Assembly (NCBI RefSeq): GCF_030014915.1
Contig: NZ_JAGIXS010000005.1
Location: 124,001 to 188,000, forward strand
Reading direction: 5' to 3'
Length of the DNA stretch: 64,000 bases
DNA from: Pelomonas sp. V22
GTDB lineage: Bacteria; Pseudomonadota; Gammaproteobacteria; Burkholderiales; Burkholderiaceae_C
Shown piece by piece: positions 19,828 to 28,165 of this stretch. Each line of letters begins with the position of its first letter. Position 1 is the first letter of the stretch. The notes beneath the pieces are model-generated. The model was not told the origin of the DNA, did no database searches, and was given only the letters and a program-made list of their open reading frames with translations. The translations under genes were made by a program, and so were the position numbers.

Positions 19828-20796
19828 TTCAGACAGTAGGTGGCCGCTACCTATAATCACCGCGGGAGGTCGGCTCGCCGCCCAAACAAGCCCACCTTTC
19901 ATCGGCATCCAGACGTTCGGGGTGGGCAACCAAGAGACGCTAGAAGGACCTGACATAGCGTTCCGGCGAAAGGCGGGGGAACCCAGCGCTACGGCCGAGT
20001 CAGTGAGTGCCCAGGGTGGGCTGGACGCACCACACCCTGAACGCGCAACAGAACAGCGTAGCCAATGTGTGCGAGGAATGTAGGACCCAGTACGGATCTT
20101 GATCCGGGCAGGGACGGCCGCCCCAACCAAGAGTTCGCTCGTGGGTGGGGTGAGTTTGGCCTTCCTCACCCGGATCACCCCACCCAATGTGAGGCGGTCC
20201 CAGTTATGCCTGTCCTACCTTGAGTTGTTTCTGGCACTGGGAGGCTCGCAGCTGCTCCCGGGACTCGAAATGTCAAAGAAACGTCAACGAGATATCAAGC
20301 AATTTCGCTAGTTCTCCAAAATCTAGCGCAAGCCGAAGTCAACGTGGTCGGCCACGACAGCAAGACCTCCCCAGAGGTGAAACGACATTGACCTGACTCC
20401 GCCTATATGGAGCACCGGGACTTCAGGCCAAAGAAGAGCAAGGTATCTACCTTCCAAGCGAGCACCTATAAGGAAAGCTGCACTTTCCATGGGGATGGTG
20501 CGTGATGAAACGTCGTGTTCGCCAAGATTCATCGCGACAACGAGGCAAGTTGGGCGCGCATGAGGGTAACCGGATGGCCTGGGTCAGTAGTCTTCGAGGA
20601 GGGGCGGCGAACATGCCGAGTTGGGACAGAGAATTGAGGATTGGCAGGCATCTCCAAGCCCTGCGCGCCAGCCTGAAAGCTGTGCAGCCGTTGCCGAGGG
20701 CGAGGTCAATGGCTGGCGGTGCTGCCGCTCTTGTGCTGCTGTCGGAGTTCCCGCCTGCTCGGCGACGCGCGTTGTCGACAGGAAGGGTATCCATTC
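19828..20796. other. Gene-poor stretch after the integrase
   Basis: Nearly 970 bp without a convincing gene. Short open frames exist on both strands, including a 130-codon minus-strand frame at 19795-20187 that overlaps the integrase end, but none has a good ribosome site, a recognisable domain or family-like composition. The stretch holds a 12-bp inverted repeat (20142-20186). It may be decayed sequence, a regulatory region or an unrecognised RNA. Confidence 0.5.
20142..20186. repeat. 12-bp perfect inverted repeat
   Basis: TGGGTGGGGTGA (20142-20153) and TCACCCCACCCA (20175-20186) are perfectly complementary around a 21-nt spacer. No T-run follows, so it is not a clear terminator. It could be a protein-binding site or an RNA stem. 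Confidence 0.6.
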
Positions 20797-21777
20797 ATGG
20801 GTGACGATGCTCCATCGGCGCCTTCGCTGGCTAAGCTGCTCATAGGTGACGAGGAACTCTCGCTCGGGAAATCGCTGAAGGCTCTGATTGCCGAGAGAAC
20901 TGTTACGGGTGAATCGCGTTACGTGCAGTTCGCACCGCCCGAAATTGCGCGTCGCCTTGATCTGGCAAGCTATCCAACCCACCCCAAGCAGGTTGAGGCG
21001 TTGAAGGCCCTCACGCTGGCAGACCTGCGCGCAGAGAACAACAAGTGGCTCAGAGAACCAGTTGGTTGGGCGCGTATGGTGTCGCTGGTCTGGGAGATCA
21101 ATTGCGAGTTCACCCGTCGTGGAATCGGTCCAGCTTGGCGGGAGATCCCGGAGTTCATCCACGCCGGTGCGCCAGCGCCCCCAAGAGCGCCCGGCAAGCC
21201 CCGGGCGCTCAGCGACCAGCTCAAGCTGAACCTCTTGAAGCGGTGGATTGACCTTGAGTGGCTGCGCACCGTGCTGGGGCCCAATCATGCGACTGCCTGG
21301 ACTGCATTTGCGCCACTCTTCGATCCTGATCCTGCCGTCGCCATGCGGGGGTACTTCGCCGCGACGCGCATCAAATCACGAGACAGCAACGGACGGTATG
21401 GGCCTGAGTCCAATCGCAAGGTCTTGTTTGGCTTGAGCGTGCCGACACTGCTCAGGTTCAGTCTGGTCGGTCTCGTGGACAGGGATCGGGGTGAGTTGCG
21501 GACCAACGCACGTCGGCGTGTGAGAGACGTGGTGAAGCCGCGCCTGGAGGGGCTGGCCGATCGCGCCACGTACCCGTTGAAGCCTGAACAGCTGGCCAGC
21601 CGCCTGATTCAGGCTGAGGCCATCGAGATGGCGGCTGGGAACCCATCGGATGCGGCTCAGATCTACGCCTGGATGACCGGGAAAACAATATCGCGCCAGT
21701 CGATGCATGCGGCCCGGAAGAAGATTGCAGAGCAGTGCGAGCTTCGCACTCGAGCGTGGCACGGCGGTGGGACGTAG
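20797..21777 (+). CDS. Unrecognised 326-residue island protein
   Basis: I do not recognise this protein. It is soluble, basic and largely helical, with no signal peptide or membrane segment. Distinct stretches are a Pro/Ala-rich APAPPRAPGKPRALS near residue 130, an Arg-rich NARRRVRDVVKPRL near 240, and a C-terminal segment (SDAAQIYAWMTGKTISRQSMHAARKKIAEQ) that resembles a helix-turn-helix. The ATG at 20797 is chosen because a purine-rich GGAAGGG lies about 10 nt upstream; an earlier in-frame start adds a Cys-rich, unlikely N terminus. It is a single-gene unit: an 11-bp hairpin terminator follows. A DNA-binding role is possible but unproven. Confidence 0.65.
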   Translation: MGDDAPSAPSLAKLLIGDEELSLGKSLKALIAERTVTGESRYVQFAPPEIARRLDLASYPTHPKQVEALKALTLADLRAENNKWLREPVGWARMVSLVWEINCEFTRRGIGPAWREIPEFIHAGAPAPPRAPGKPRALSDQLKLNLLKRWIDLEWLRTVLGPNHATAWTAFAPLFDPDPAVAMRGYFAATRIKSRDSNGRYGPESNRKVLFGLSVPTLLRFSLVGLVDRDRGELRTNARRRVRDVVKPRLEGLADRATYPLKPEQLASRLIQAEAIEMAAGNPSDAAQIYAWMTGKTISRQSMHAARKKIAEQCELRTRAWHGGGT

Positions 21778-21793
21778 TCGGTGTCAGCGCTCT

Positions 21794-21826
21794 CTCCTTC
21801 TACCGAAGGTAGAAGGAGGGGTTTTT
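21794..21826 (+). terminator. Rho-independent terminator
   Basis: CTCCTTCTACC, loop GAA, GGTAGAAGGAG, then GGGTTTTT. The 11-bp stem is perfect. It ends the transcript of the gene at 20797-21777 and supports that gene being real. Confidence 0.9.
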
Positions 21827-22117
21827 CTCTGGTCGGATAGGCTGCAAGACCTCATGAATACTGGATTTCTACAGTAAACACTGACTGACAGATGGTCCGA
21901 AGACAGACGGACTCACATGGGTTATCCCGTGCTGGACTGGCAGCATCTACACAGGGTGTTTTCGGCTGCCGTCGGCGTTGCGGACACCCCGGGGATGTTG
22001 AGTCACCCGGGCTAGACTGGTGCAAGCAAGTGAGTAGCTTGCCGGAACTCCTTGGGAGGCAAGTTGGATTCCCGGCATGCTGCCGCACCCGTCAGCGCCC
22101 TGCATGGGCAAGGAGCC

Positions 22118-23545
22118 GTGTTGAGCAGACCTGTCCGCAACGCCTTTCTTGCCCTTGCCATCCTGGTGGTCATCTGGGCCGGGGCTTCTGTCCTGGCCAC
22201 CATCACCCAGCTTGCCGCTGCGGCAGATCGTGTTGCTGATGGTTCTGGAACATACGTGTTCTGGTCTCTGTCGCTCCTGATGTCGGGGCTGGCGGCGTCT
22301 CCTTGGGTGATGTACTTCTCCTTGAGGCGTCCTGTGCCTCGTCCCCGGGAGGGGGATGAACCTGCAATTGCTGCGTACCGCGCACAGACATTGCGTCAGC
22401 TGCAGCTGAACCCGCGGCTCGCCGACAAGCCGCCCACTGACTTCGATCAGATCCCGGGCGCGATGGACGAACTGGGCCGGCTCGCTGACGACTTGGCGTT
22501 GCGTGCAGCCAGCAACACCTTTATCGGCACTGCGATGATGCAGAACGGTCGGCTGGACGGGCTGGTGGTCCTGGCTAGCCAAATGCGGCTGATATGGCAT
22601 GTTCTCGCCCTCTACAACACCCGGCCCACAGTCAGGCAGGTCCTGGATGTTTACGCCAACGTCGGCACGTCCCTGGTGATATCCAGTGGCATCGAGGATG
22701 TCGATTTCGCGGAGCTCGCATCACCCATCGTTACGGCCGCCGCGCCGTCCCTGGCCGGGGCGGTCCCCGGACTGGGAGGGATCTCCAGGCTGCTGGTCAA
22801 CAGCTTGGCCAACGGCGCCGCCAACGCGTTGCTGACACTGCGCGTGGCGATGCTTACCAAGCACTACTGCGCGGCGCTGGTGCAACCTGACCATCGTTCT
22901 GTTCGCCGAAGCGCGTCGCTCGCCGCAATCTCGCTGCTTGGTGCGGTTACCAGGGATTGCGGCGTCCGCGTGGCCAAGAGCGTAGCTTCGAGTACAGGTG
23001 AGGCTTTGGTGGGTGCAGGTCGTGTCGCTACCCAGAAGACGGTCCAGGCAGCCTCCGGCGCGGCGACGGCTACGGCGCAGGCGGTTGCTGGTGCGGCTGT
23101 TGTCACGGCTAGCAAGATGAAAAGCACGGCGGGCCTCGTCGCAGGTGCCGCTGCAGCTACCAGCGACCGCGTGATCTCCGGTGTCGGTGATGCCGCCCGC
23201 ACGACAGCCCAGCTTGCATCCAGTGCTGCGAGCGCAGTGGCGGACGCGGCAAGCGGCGCGACATCGGCAATGGCAGATCAGGCATCGGCAATTGGCTCGA
23301 CCATTGCAACGTCCACAAGCGAGGTCAGCAGGTCGGTCGCGCAAGCCACAGCACGTGCCGCCACCGTTACCGCAGAAGTCGTAGGTGAGGCCGCGAGCTC
23401 GTCCGCTGAGAAGGCAAAGGCGGCTGCCGCGGCTGCCGTGAGCTCGACAGTCAACGCTGGAAAGCAGGTGGGCAGCGCCCTCGGCTCGTCGGCCGCCGCA
23501 GCCAAGCAGGGCGTAGCCCAACTGCTGCGACGCGACGACAAATAG
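22118..23545 (+). CDS. DUF697-like membrane protein with long Ala-rich tail
   Basis: A protein of about 475 residues. Two N-terminal hydrophobic helices (about residues 10-30 and 50-75) are followed by a DUF697-like region at about 135-290 (IGTAMMQNGRLDGLVVLASQ, then NVGTSLVISSG and AVPGLGGISRLLVN), a domain often next to or fused to GTPases. From about 300 to 470 it is an Ala/Ser/Thr/Val-rich tail with periodic Ala-Val/Ala-Thr blocks, probably an amphipathic helix or coiled coil, ending in a basic LLRRDDK. The start is uncertain: GTG 22118 or TTG 22121 follow AAGGAG, while a longer frame opens at TTG 22052. It stands alone; function unknown. Confidence 0.65.
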   Translation: MLSRPVRNAFLALAILVVIWAGASVLATITQLAAAADRVADGSGTYVFWSLSLLMSGLAASPWVMYFSLRRPVPRPREGDEPAIAAYRAQTLRQLQLNPRLADKPPTDFDQIPGAMDELGRLADDLALRAASNTFIGTAMMQNGRLDGLVVLASQMRLIWHVLALYNTRPTVRQVLDVYANVGTSLVISSGIEDVDFAELASPIVTAAAPSLAGAVPGLGGISRLLVNSLANGAANALLTLRVAMLTKHYCAALVQPDHRSVRRSASLAAISLLGAVTRDCGVRVAKSVASSTGEALVGAGRVATQKTVQAASGAATATAQAVAGAAVVTASKMKSTAGLVAGAAAATSDRVISGVGDAARTTAQLASSAASAVADAASGATSAMADQASAIGSTIATSTSEVSRSVAQATARAATVTAEVVGEAASSSAEKAKAAAAAAVSSTVNAGKQVGSALGSSAAAAKQGVAQLLRRDDK

Positions 23546-23958
23546 ATCGCCCGACCGGCTTGAAGTCTGGTGTCAAGCAACGGTCGGGGACGGTCTAGTA
23601 CGCTGGTGCAGTTCAGTACATGGTGCTGCATAAGCTTCGACCTAGAAATCAGGTCGATCGCGACGACGCAGGAAGCAACCTTGCACCCCCTATTGAGACG
23701 GTGGCTTTGCGTGGCCCTTGGTTGGTAATTTTTCCTGCCTCCAGGCGTGGATATATAAGGTGATGTGCTCATTCATGGGCATGCGCCCTTTCTAAGGATT
23801 CGCGTTCTCCTGGAGCATGGAACGGCGCGGTCGCCGTGCGCTCATGAGGGCAAGTCGCTAGAGAGCGGCAGGCGATCGCCGCGTTATGCTCGCCCGGTTT
23901 TGTGCCGCGGCGCTCGTCTGCGAGCCGCGCCGTATAAGGCGTTCACCTGGGAGGGTCG
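23546..23958. other. Intergenic region before the hsd operon
   Basis: 413 bp with no supported gene. It contains an AT-rich GGATATATAAGG at about 23750, the most promoter-like spot, and presumably holds the promoter of the restriction-modification and Zorya genes. No clear operator was recognised. Confidence 0.4.
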
Positions 23959-26900
23959 ATGCGCGAGTCCAGCAACTTCAGCTTTCTTGCAGAGCACTCA
24001 GCGCTACTCGCTGACCTGGGTGCCACAGCTGAGCGCCTGTACCCGTTTGACCCAGCCAGCTGCATCCTCAAGCTGCGGCTGCTTGCTGAAGCGCTCACGC
24101 AGGAAATCGCCGCCCGTGTCGGCGTCCGGTTGCAGCAGCCCACTCAGGCCGAACTGCTCCGTGCGGTGGATCATCGGCTGGGCATGGACCCGCAGGTACG
24201 CCAGATGTTCCACCTGCTTCGCCAGCGCGGAAACACGGCGGCACACCAGATCGACCATGACATCGGCTATCGCGAGGGCCTCGAGGCTCTCAAGATTGCC
24301 AGGGAGATTGCCGTCTGGTTCCACCGCAGCTTCGGCAACAAGCCTGAATTCAAGCCGGGCCCGTTTGTCCTTCCCGACGATCCGAGCCAGAAGCTGGTCA
24401 GCCTGCAGCAGCAGATCGCGCAGCTCAGCCAGGATTTGCAGAGCGCCCAGCAGGCCGAATCCAGTCAGTCGCAGCTCGCGCAGCTCATGGAAGCCCGGGC
24501 TGCGCAAGAGCGCGACATGGCGCAGCGGGCGCATGAAGAGCGCAGCATCTACGAGGCCCTGGCCCATGAAGCCAGCGAGCGCTTTGCCGCGCTCAAGGCC
24601 GAATTCGACGCCAGGGTGTCCGTGCCCGCCCCCATGGCGACTCAGGAGCAGATCAACGACTTTGCCGAACGGGCCAACGTGGCCGCCAAGAAGGTCGTCA
24701 TGGACGAGGCCGCCACGCGACTCATCATCGATCAGCAGCTCAATGACGCGGGCTGGGAGGCGGACACCGTCAACCTGACCCACGCCAAGGGTGCGCGCCC
24801 GGAGCGCAACAAGAACAGGGCGATTGCTGAATGGCCTGCCCAGGGCAAGCAGAGCGCCGACTACATCCTTTTCGCGGGGATGACGCCCATCGCCGCCGTC
24901 GAGGCCAAGCGCCTGAACGTCAACGTCGCCGGCAAGATCGAACAGGCGGAGCGATACGCGCGCGGCATGGCCTTGATGGCGGAGCAAGTCCCGGCCTGGC
25001 ATCTTGAGGGTCGGCATGGCCCCTGGCCGGACGGTCAAGGTGGCGAATTCCTGGTGCCATTCGCCTACTCCAGCAACGGCCGACCGCTGGTCAAGCAGAG
25101 CGCCGAGGCGAGCGGCACCTGGCACCGCGATTTGCGGCATCCATCGCATCTCAAGCGGCCCCTTCCGAGCTTTCACTCCCCCGAGGGGCTGCTCGACCAG
25201 CTGACCCGCAGCAAGGCTGAGGCCGAGGCCAAGCTGCAGCAAGAAGGCTTTGCCTACCTGCGCCTGCGCGACTACCAGGAGCGAGCCATTGCGGCTGTTG
25301 AAGCTGCTCTGGCACAGGGGCAGCAGAACTGCCTGCTCGCCATGGCCACGGGCACTGGCAAGACCCGGACCATCATCGGCCTGATGTACCGCTTCCTGAA
25401 GGCGGAGCGCTTTCGGCGCATCCTGTTCCTGGTCGACCGCACCGCGCTGGGCGACCAGGCGATCGACGCCTTCAACGAGGCGCCTCTCGAGCAGAACCAG
25501 CCGCTCTCCAAGATCTACAACATCGCTGACTTGGGTGACATGGCTGCCGAGGCGGAAACCCGTGTGCAGGTTGCCACGGTCCAGGCCATGGTCCGACGCG
25601 TGTTCGGCAGCGATTCCCCCCCCAGCGTCGATGCCTATGACTGCATCATCGTGGACGAGGCCCACCGGGGCTACACGCTGGACCAGGAGATGACCGAGGG
25701 CGAGATGGCGCTCCGGGATCAGTCTCAGTACCTCTCCAGCTACCGACGCGTGCTCGATTACTTCGATGCCGCAAAAATCGGCCTCACTGCGACCCCGGCT
25801 CGCCACACGACCGACATCTTCGGCAAGCCGGTCTTCACCTATTCCTACCGCGAGGCCGTGGCCGACGACTGGCTGATCGACCACGAGCCTCCGATCCGCT
25901 ACGAAACCCTGTTGAGCCAGAACGGCATCCACTTTGCCAAGGGGCAGGCCGTCGAGGCCATCAACCTCGGCACGGGCGAGATTCAGACCGCCGAGCTCGA
26001 CGACGAGCTCAGCTTCGAGCTGGAGAGCTTCAACAAGCGCGTCATCAGCGAGGACTTCAACCGGGTCATCTGTGAGCAGCTGGCCCAGGAGCTGGACCCG
26101 ACCAGCGAAGAAAAGACCATGATTTTTTGCGCTACCGACGCGCATGCCGACATGGTCAAGCGACTGCTGGACGACGCATTCAAGGCTGTTCACGGGAGCC
26201 AGTACAACGAGGCCGCGGTGCGCAAGATCACCGGCGCGTCCGACAAAGTCGATCAGCTGATCCGGCTCTACAAGAATGAGCGCTATCCGAGCATCGCGAT
26301 CACGGTTGATTTGCTGACCACAGGCATCGATGTGCCGCCCATCTGCCACCTGGTCTTCATGCGCCGCGTGCGCTCTCGCATCCTGTACGAGCAGATGATC
26401 GGGCGAGCCACCCGGCGCTGCGACGAGATCGGAAAAACCGTCTTCAAGATCTACGACCCGGTGGACCTCTATGCCGCGCTGCAGGAGGTCAACACCATGC
26501 GGCCTCTCGTCAAGGATCCCAAGGTCAGCATCGAACAACTGATCGACGAGCTGAACAATCCTGCCAGCTACGACGCCCCGGGCATCGAGCAGGGTCGATC
26601 ACATGCGCACGACGTGCTCGACCAACTGAACCAGAAGCTGATGCGCGTGCTGCGCAAGGCCGCGCACAGCGCCGAGAAGCGCCCGAAACTGCGGGATCAT
26701 CTGGTCGCGCTGGAGCAGCAGTGGGGCCTGCCGCCCGCGCAACTGCACCGGCACCTGCACGAGCTCGGGCAGAAGCACGGCCCGAAGGCCGCGGCTGAGT
26801 ACCTTCGCCACAGCACGCGCTTGCTCACCCAGCTCGCCGAGGTGCAGGAGCTGCTGGGCACGGCCTACATGCCCATCCTCTCGCAGCATGCCGATGAGCT

Positions 26901-27438
26901 CGTGCTCCGAGAGCAAAGCTGGGGCACCTACAAAAAGCCCGAGGACTACCTCGACAGCTTCGGCACGTTCATCCGCCAGCAGCTCAATCAGTCGGCCGCA
27001 CTGGCCGTGGTCGTGCAGCGTCCTAAGGACCTGACCCGGGAACAGCTCAAGCAGGTGCGCCTGCTGCTGGACGAGCATGGCTACTCAGAAGCCAACTTGA
27101 AGGCAGCCTGGCGTACCAAGAGCAATCAGGAGATCGCTGCCAGCATCGTGGGCTACATCCGGCAGGCGGCTCTCGGCGAGGCCCTGCTGCCCTTCGAGCA
27201 GCGCGTGGCTAACGCCATGCAGAAGATCTATTCCCAGCGCGCCTGGAGCCCGGTGCAACGCAAGTGGCTGGACCGCCTCGCCAAGCAGCTGACCCACGAA
27301 GTGGTGATGGACACCGCCTTCGTCAACACCGCCTTTGCTCAGGACGGCGGGTCCAAGCAGCTCGACAAGCTGCTCGGGGGCGAGTTGGACCGGGTCATGC
27401 AGTTGCTCGCGGGGTCGCTCTGGTCGCAGGCGGCTTGA
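23959..27438 (+). CDS. hsdR: Type I restriction enzyme, R (endonuclease/translocase) subunit
   Basis: A 1159-residue HsdR. The N-terminal 130 residues resemble the DUF4145 helical domain, followed by a coiled-coil-prone stretch (about 140-215). The nuclease site is D301...E315-A-K317 (ADYILFAG, VEAKRLN). The SF2 translocase has motif I MATGTGKT (462-469) and motif II DEAH (566-569), with motif VI as IGRATRR. An EcoEI-type C-terminal domain follows. It cuts unmodified DNA remotely after ATP-driven translocation, in complex with M and S subunits. The gene is full length and leads the cluster hsdR - M15-like - hsdM - hsdS. Confidence 0.95.
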   Translation: MRESSNFSFLAEHSALLADLGATAERLYPFDPASCILKLRLLAEALTQEIAARVGVRLQQPTQAELLRAVDHRLGMDPQVRQMFHLLRQRGNTAAHQIDHDIGYREGLEALKIAREIAVWFHRSFGNKPEFKPGPFVLPDDPSQKLVSLQQQIAQLSQDLQSAQQAESSQSQLAQLMEARAAQERDMAQRAHEERSIYEALAHEASERFAALKAEFDARVSVPAPMATQEQINDFAERANVAAKKVVMDEAATRLIIDQQLNDAGWEADTVNLTHAKGARPERNKNRAIAEWPAQGKQSADYILFAGMTPIAAVEAKRLNVNVAGKIEQAERYARGMALMAEQVPAWHLEGRHGPWPDGQGGEFLVPFAYSSNGRPLVKQSAEASGTWHRDLRHPSHLKRPLPSFHSPEGLLDQLTRSKAEAEAKLQQEGFAYLRLRDYQERAIAAVEAALAQGQQNCLLAMATGTGKTRTIIGLMYRFLKAERFRRILFLVDRTALGDQAIDAFNEAPLEQNQPLSKIYNIADLGDMAAEAETRVQVATVQAMVRRVFGSDSPPSVDAYDCIIVDEAHRGYTLDQEMTEGEMALRDQSQYLSSYRRVLDYFDAAKIGLTATPARHTTDIFGKPVFTYSYREAVADDWLIDHEPPIRYETLLSQNGIHFAKGQAVEAINLGTGEIQTAELDDELSFELESFNKRVISEDFNRVICEQLAQELDPTSEEKTMIFCATDAHADMVKRLLDDAFKAVHGSQYNEAAVRKITGASDKVDQLIRLYKNERYPSIAITVDLLTTGIDVPPICHLVFMRRVRSRILYEQMIGRATRRCDEIGKTVFKIYDPVDLYAALQEVNTMRPLVKDPKVSIEQLIDELNNPASYDAPGIEQGRSHAHDVLDQLNQKLMRVLRKAAHSAEKRPKLRDHLVALEQQWGLPPAQLHRHLHELGQKHGPKAAAEYLRHSTRLLTQLAEVQELLGTAYMPILSQHADELVLREQSWGTYKKPEDYLDSFGTFIRQQLNQSAALAVVVQRPKDLTREQLKQVRLLLDEHGYSEANLKAAWRTKSNQEIAASIVGYIRQAALGEALLPFEQRVANAMQKIYSQRAWSPVQRKWLDRLAKQLTHEVVMDTAFVNTAFAQDGGSKQLDKLLGGELDRVMQLLAGSLWSQAA

Positions 27439-27466
27439 GAACCAGCAGTCAAGCAGAGGAGTTGTT

Positions 27467-28075
27467 GTGAGAAAGCCAGCATCCGTAGAGGCACTTGAGA
27501 ACCTTGGCCGCGAACCGCTCTCGCGCACTTTCTTCATGCGCGATTTCCTGTACAGCGAGATTGCCAACCATTACGGCCAGCCCAACGTGCCGGACGACCC
27601 GGACCTGGCCCTGCAGAACGGCCGTCGGCTCTGCGAGGAACTGCTGGAGCCGCTGCAGGACACGTTTGGCCGCATTGCCATCCGCTCGGCCTACCGAAGC
27701 GCCGCAATCAACGCCCTGGGCAACGAGAAGGGTCACAACTGCGGCTCCAATGAGAGCAACTATGCCGCCCACATCTGGGACCGGCCCGACGCCAATGGCC
27801 GCATGGGTGCAATGGCCTGTGTCGTTGTACCTTGGTTCAACGCCAGATTCGAGCCTCTTGAGTGGCGCCGGATGGCGTACTGGATTCACAACCACCTGCC
27901 GTACAGCAGCCTGCAGTTCTTTCCGAAACTCTGCGCGTTCAACATCGGCTGGCACGAGCAGCCGAAGCGCGAGATCCACAGCTACATCGAGCCGCGGGGC
28001 TTGCTGCTGCGCGGAGAGCCGCCGCGCGAGGAGTACGCCAGCCTTTACGAAGGGTTCCCGCCGCTGAAGCGGTGA
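27467..28075 (+). CDS. M15-peptidase-like protein inside the hsd operon
   Basis: A 202-residue soluble protein with no signal peptide. Residues near 80-115 (IRSAYRSAAIN, then SNYAAHIWDRP) resemble the core of the Hedgehog/DD-peptidase (M15) fold, where Arg, Ser and a metal-binding His occur. A later INIGWHEQP-like stretch (NIGWHEQPKREIHSY) could give the second His. The canonical Asp of the HxxxxxxD ligand pair is not obvious, so activity is doubtful. GTG start at 27467 with AGAGGAG 5 nt upstream; the gene begins 28 bp after hsdR and ends 90 bp before hsdM. A cytoplasmic cell-wall peptidase-like protein in a restriction operon is unexpected. Function unknown. Confidence 0.6.
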   Translation: MRKPASVEALENLGREPLSRTFFMRDFLYSEIANHYGQPNVPDDPDLALQNGRRLCEELLEPLQDTFGRIAIRSAYRSAAINALGNEKGHNCGSNESNYAAHIWDRPDANGRMGAMACVVVPWFNARFEPLEWRRMAYWIHNHLPYSSLQFFPKLCAFNIGWHEQPKREIHSYIEPRGLLLRGEPPREEYASLYEGFPPLKR

Positions 28076-28165
28076 TCGCCCCGAGGCACTCCATTTCGCG
28101 GCCTGCGCAAGCCGTGCAGACCGATACATGCCGCAGAATCGTCGCCGACTCCATTCCTCGCTCCC

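Noticed and set aside
18592-20796. tRNA or tmRNA gene as the integration target
   Set aside because: The direct repeats correspond to the moaC coding end, and no cloverleaf-like sequence was seen beside the integrase.
24004-26538. Long minus-strand open frame opposite hsdR
   Set aside because: Antisense shadow of hsdR, whose motifs and length are complete. No ribosome site or domain is seen on the minus strand.
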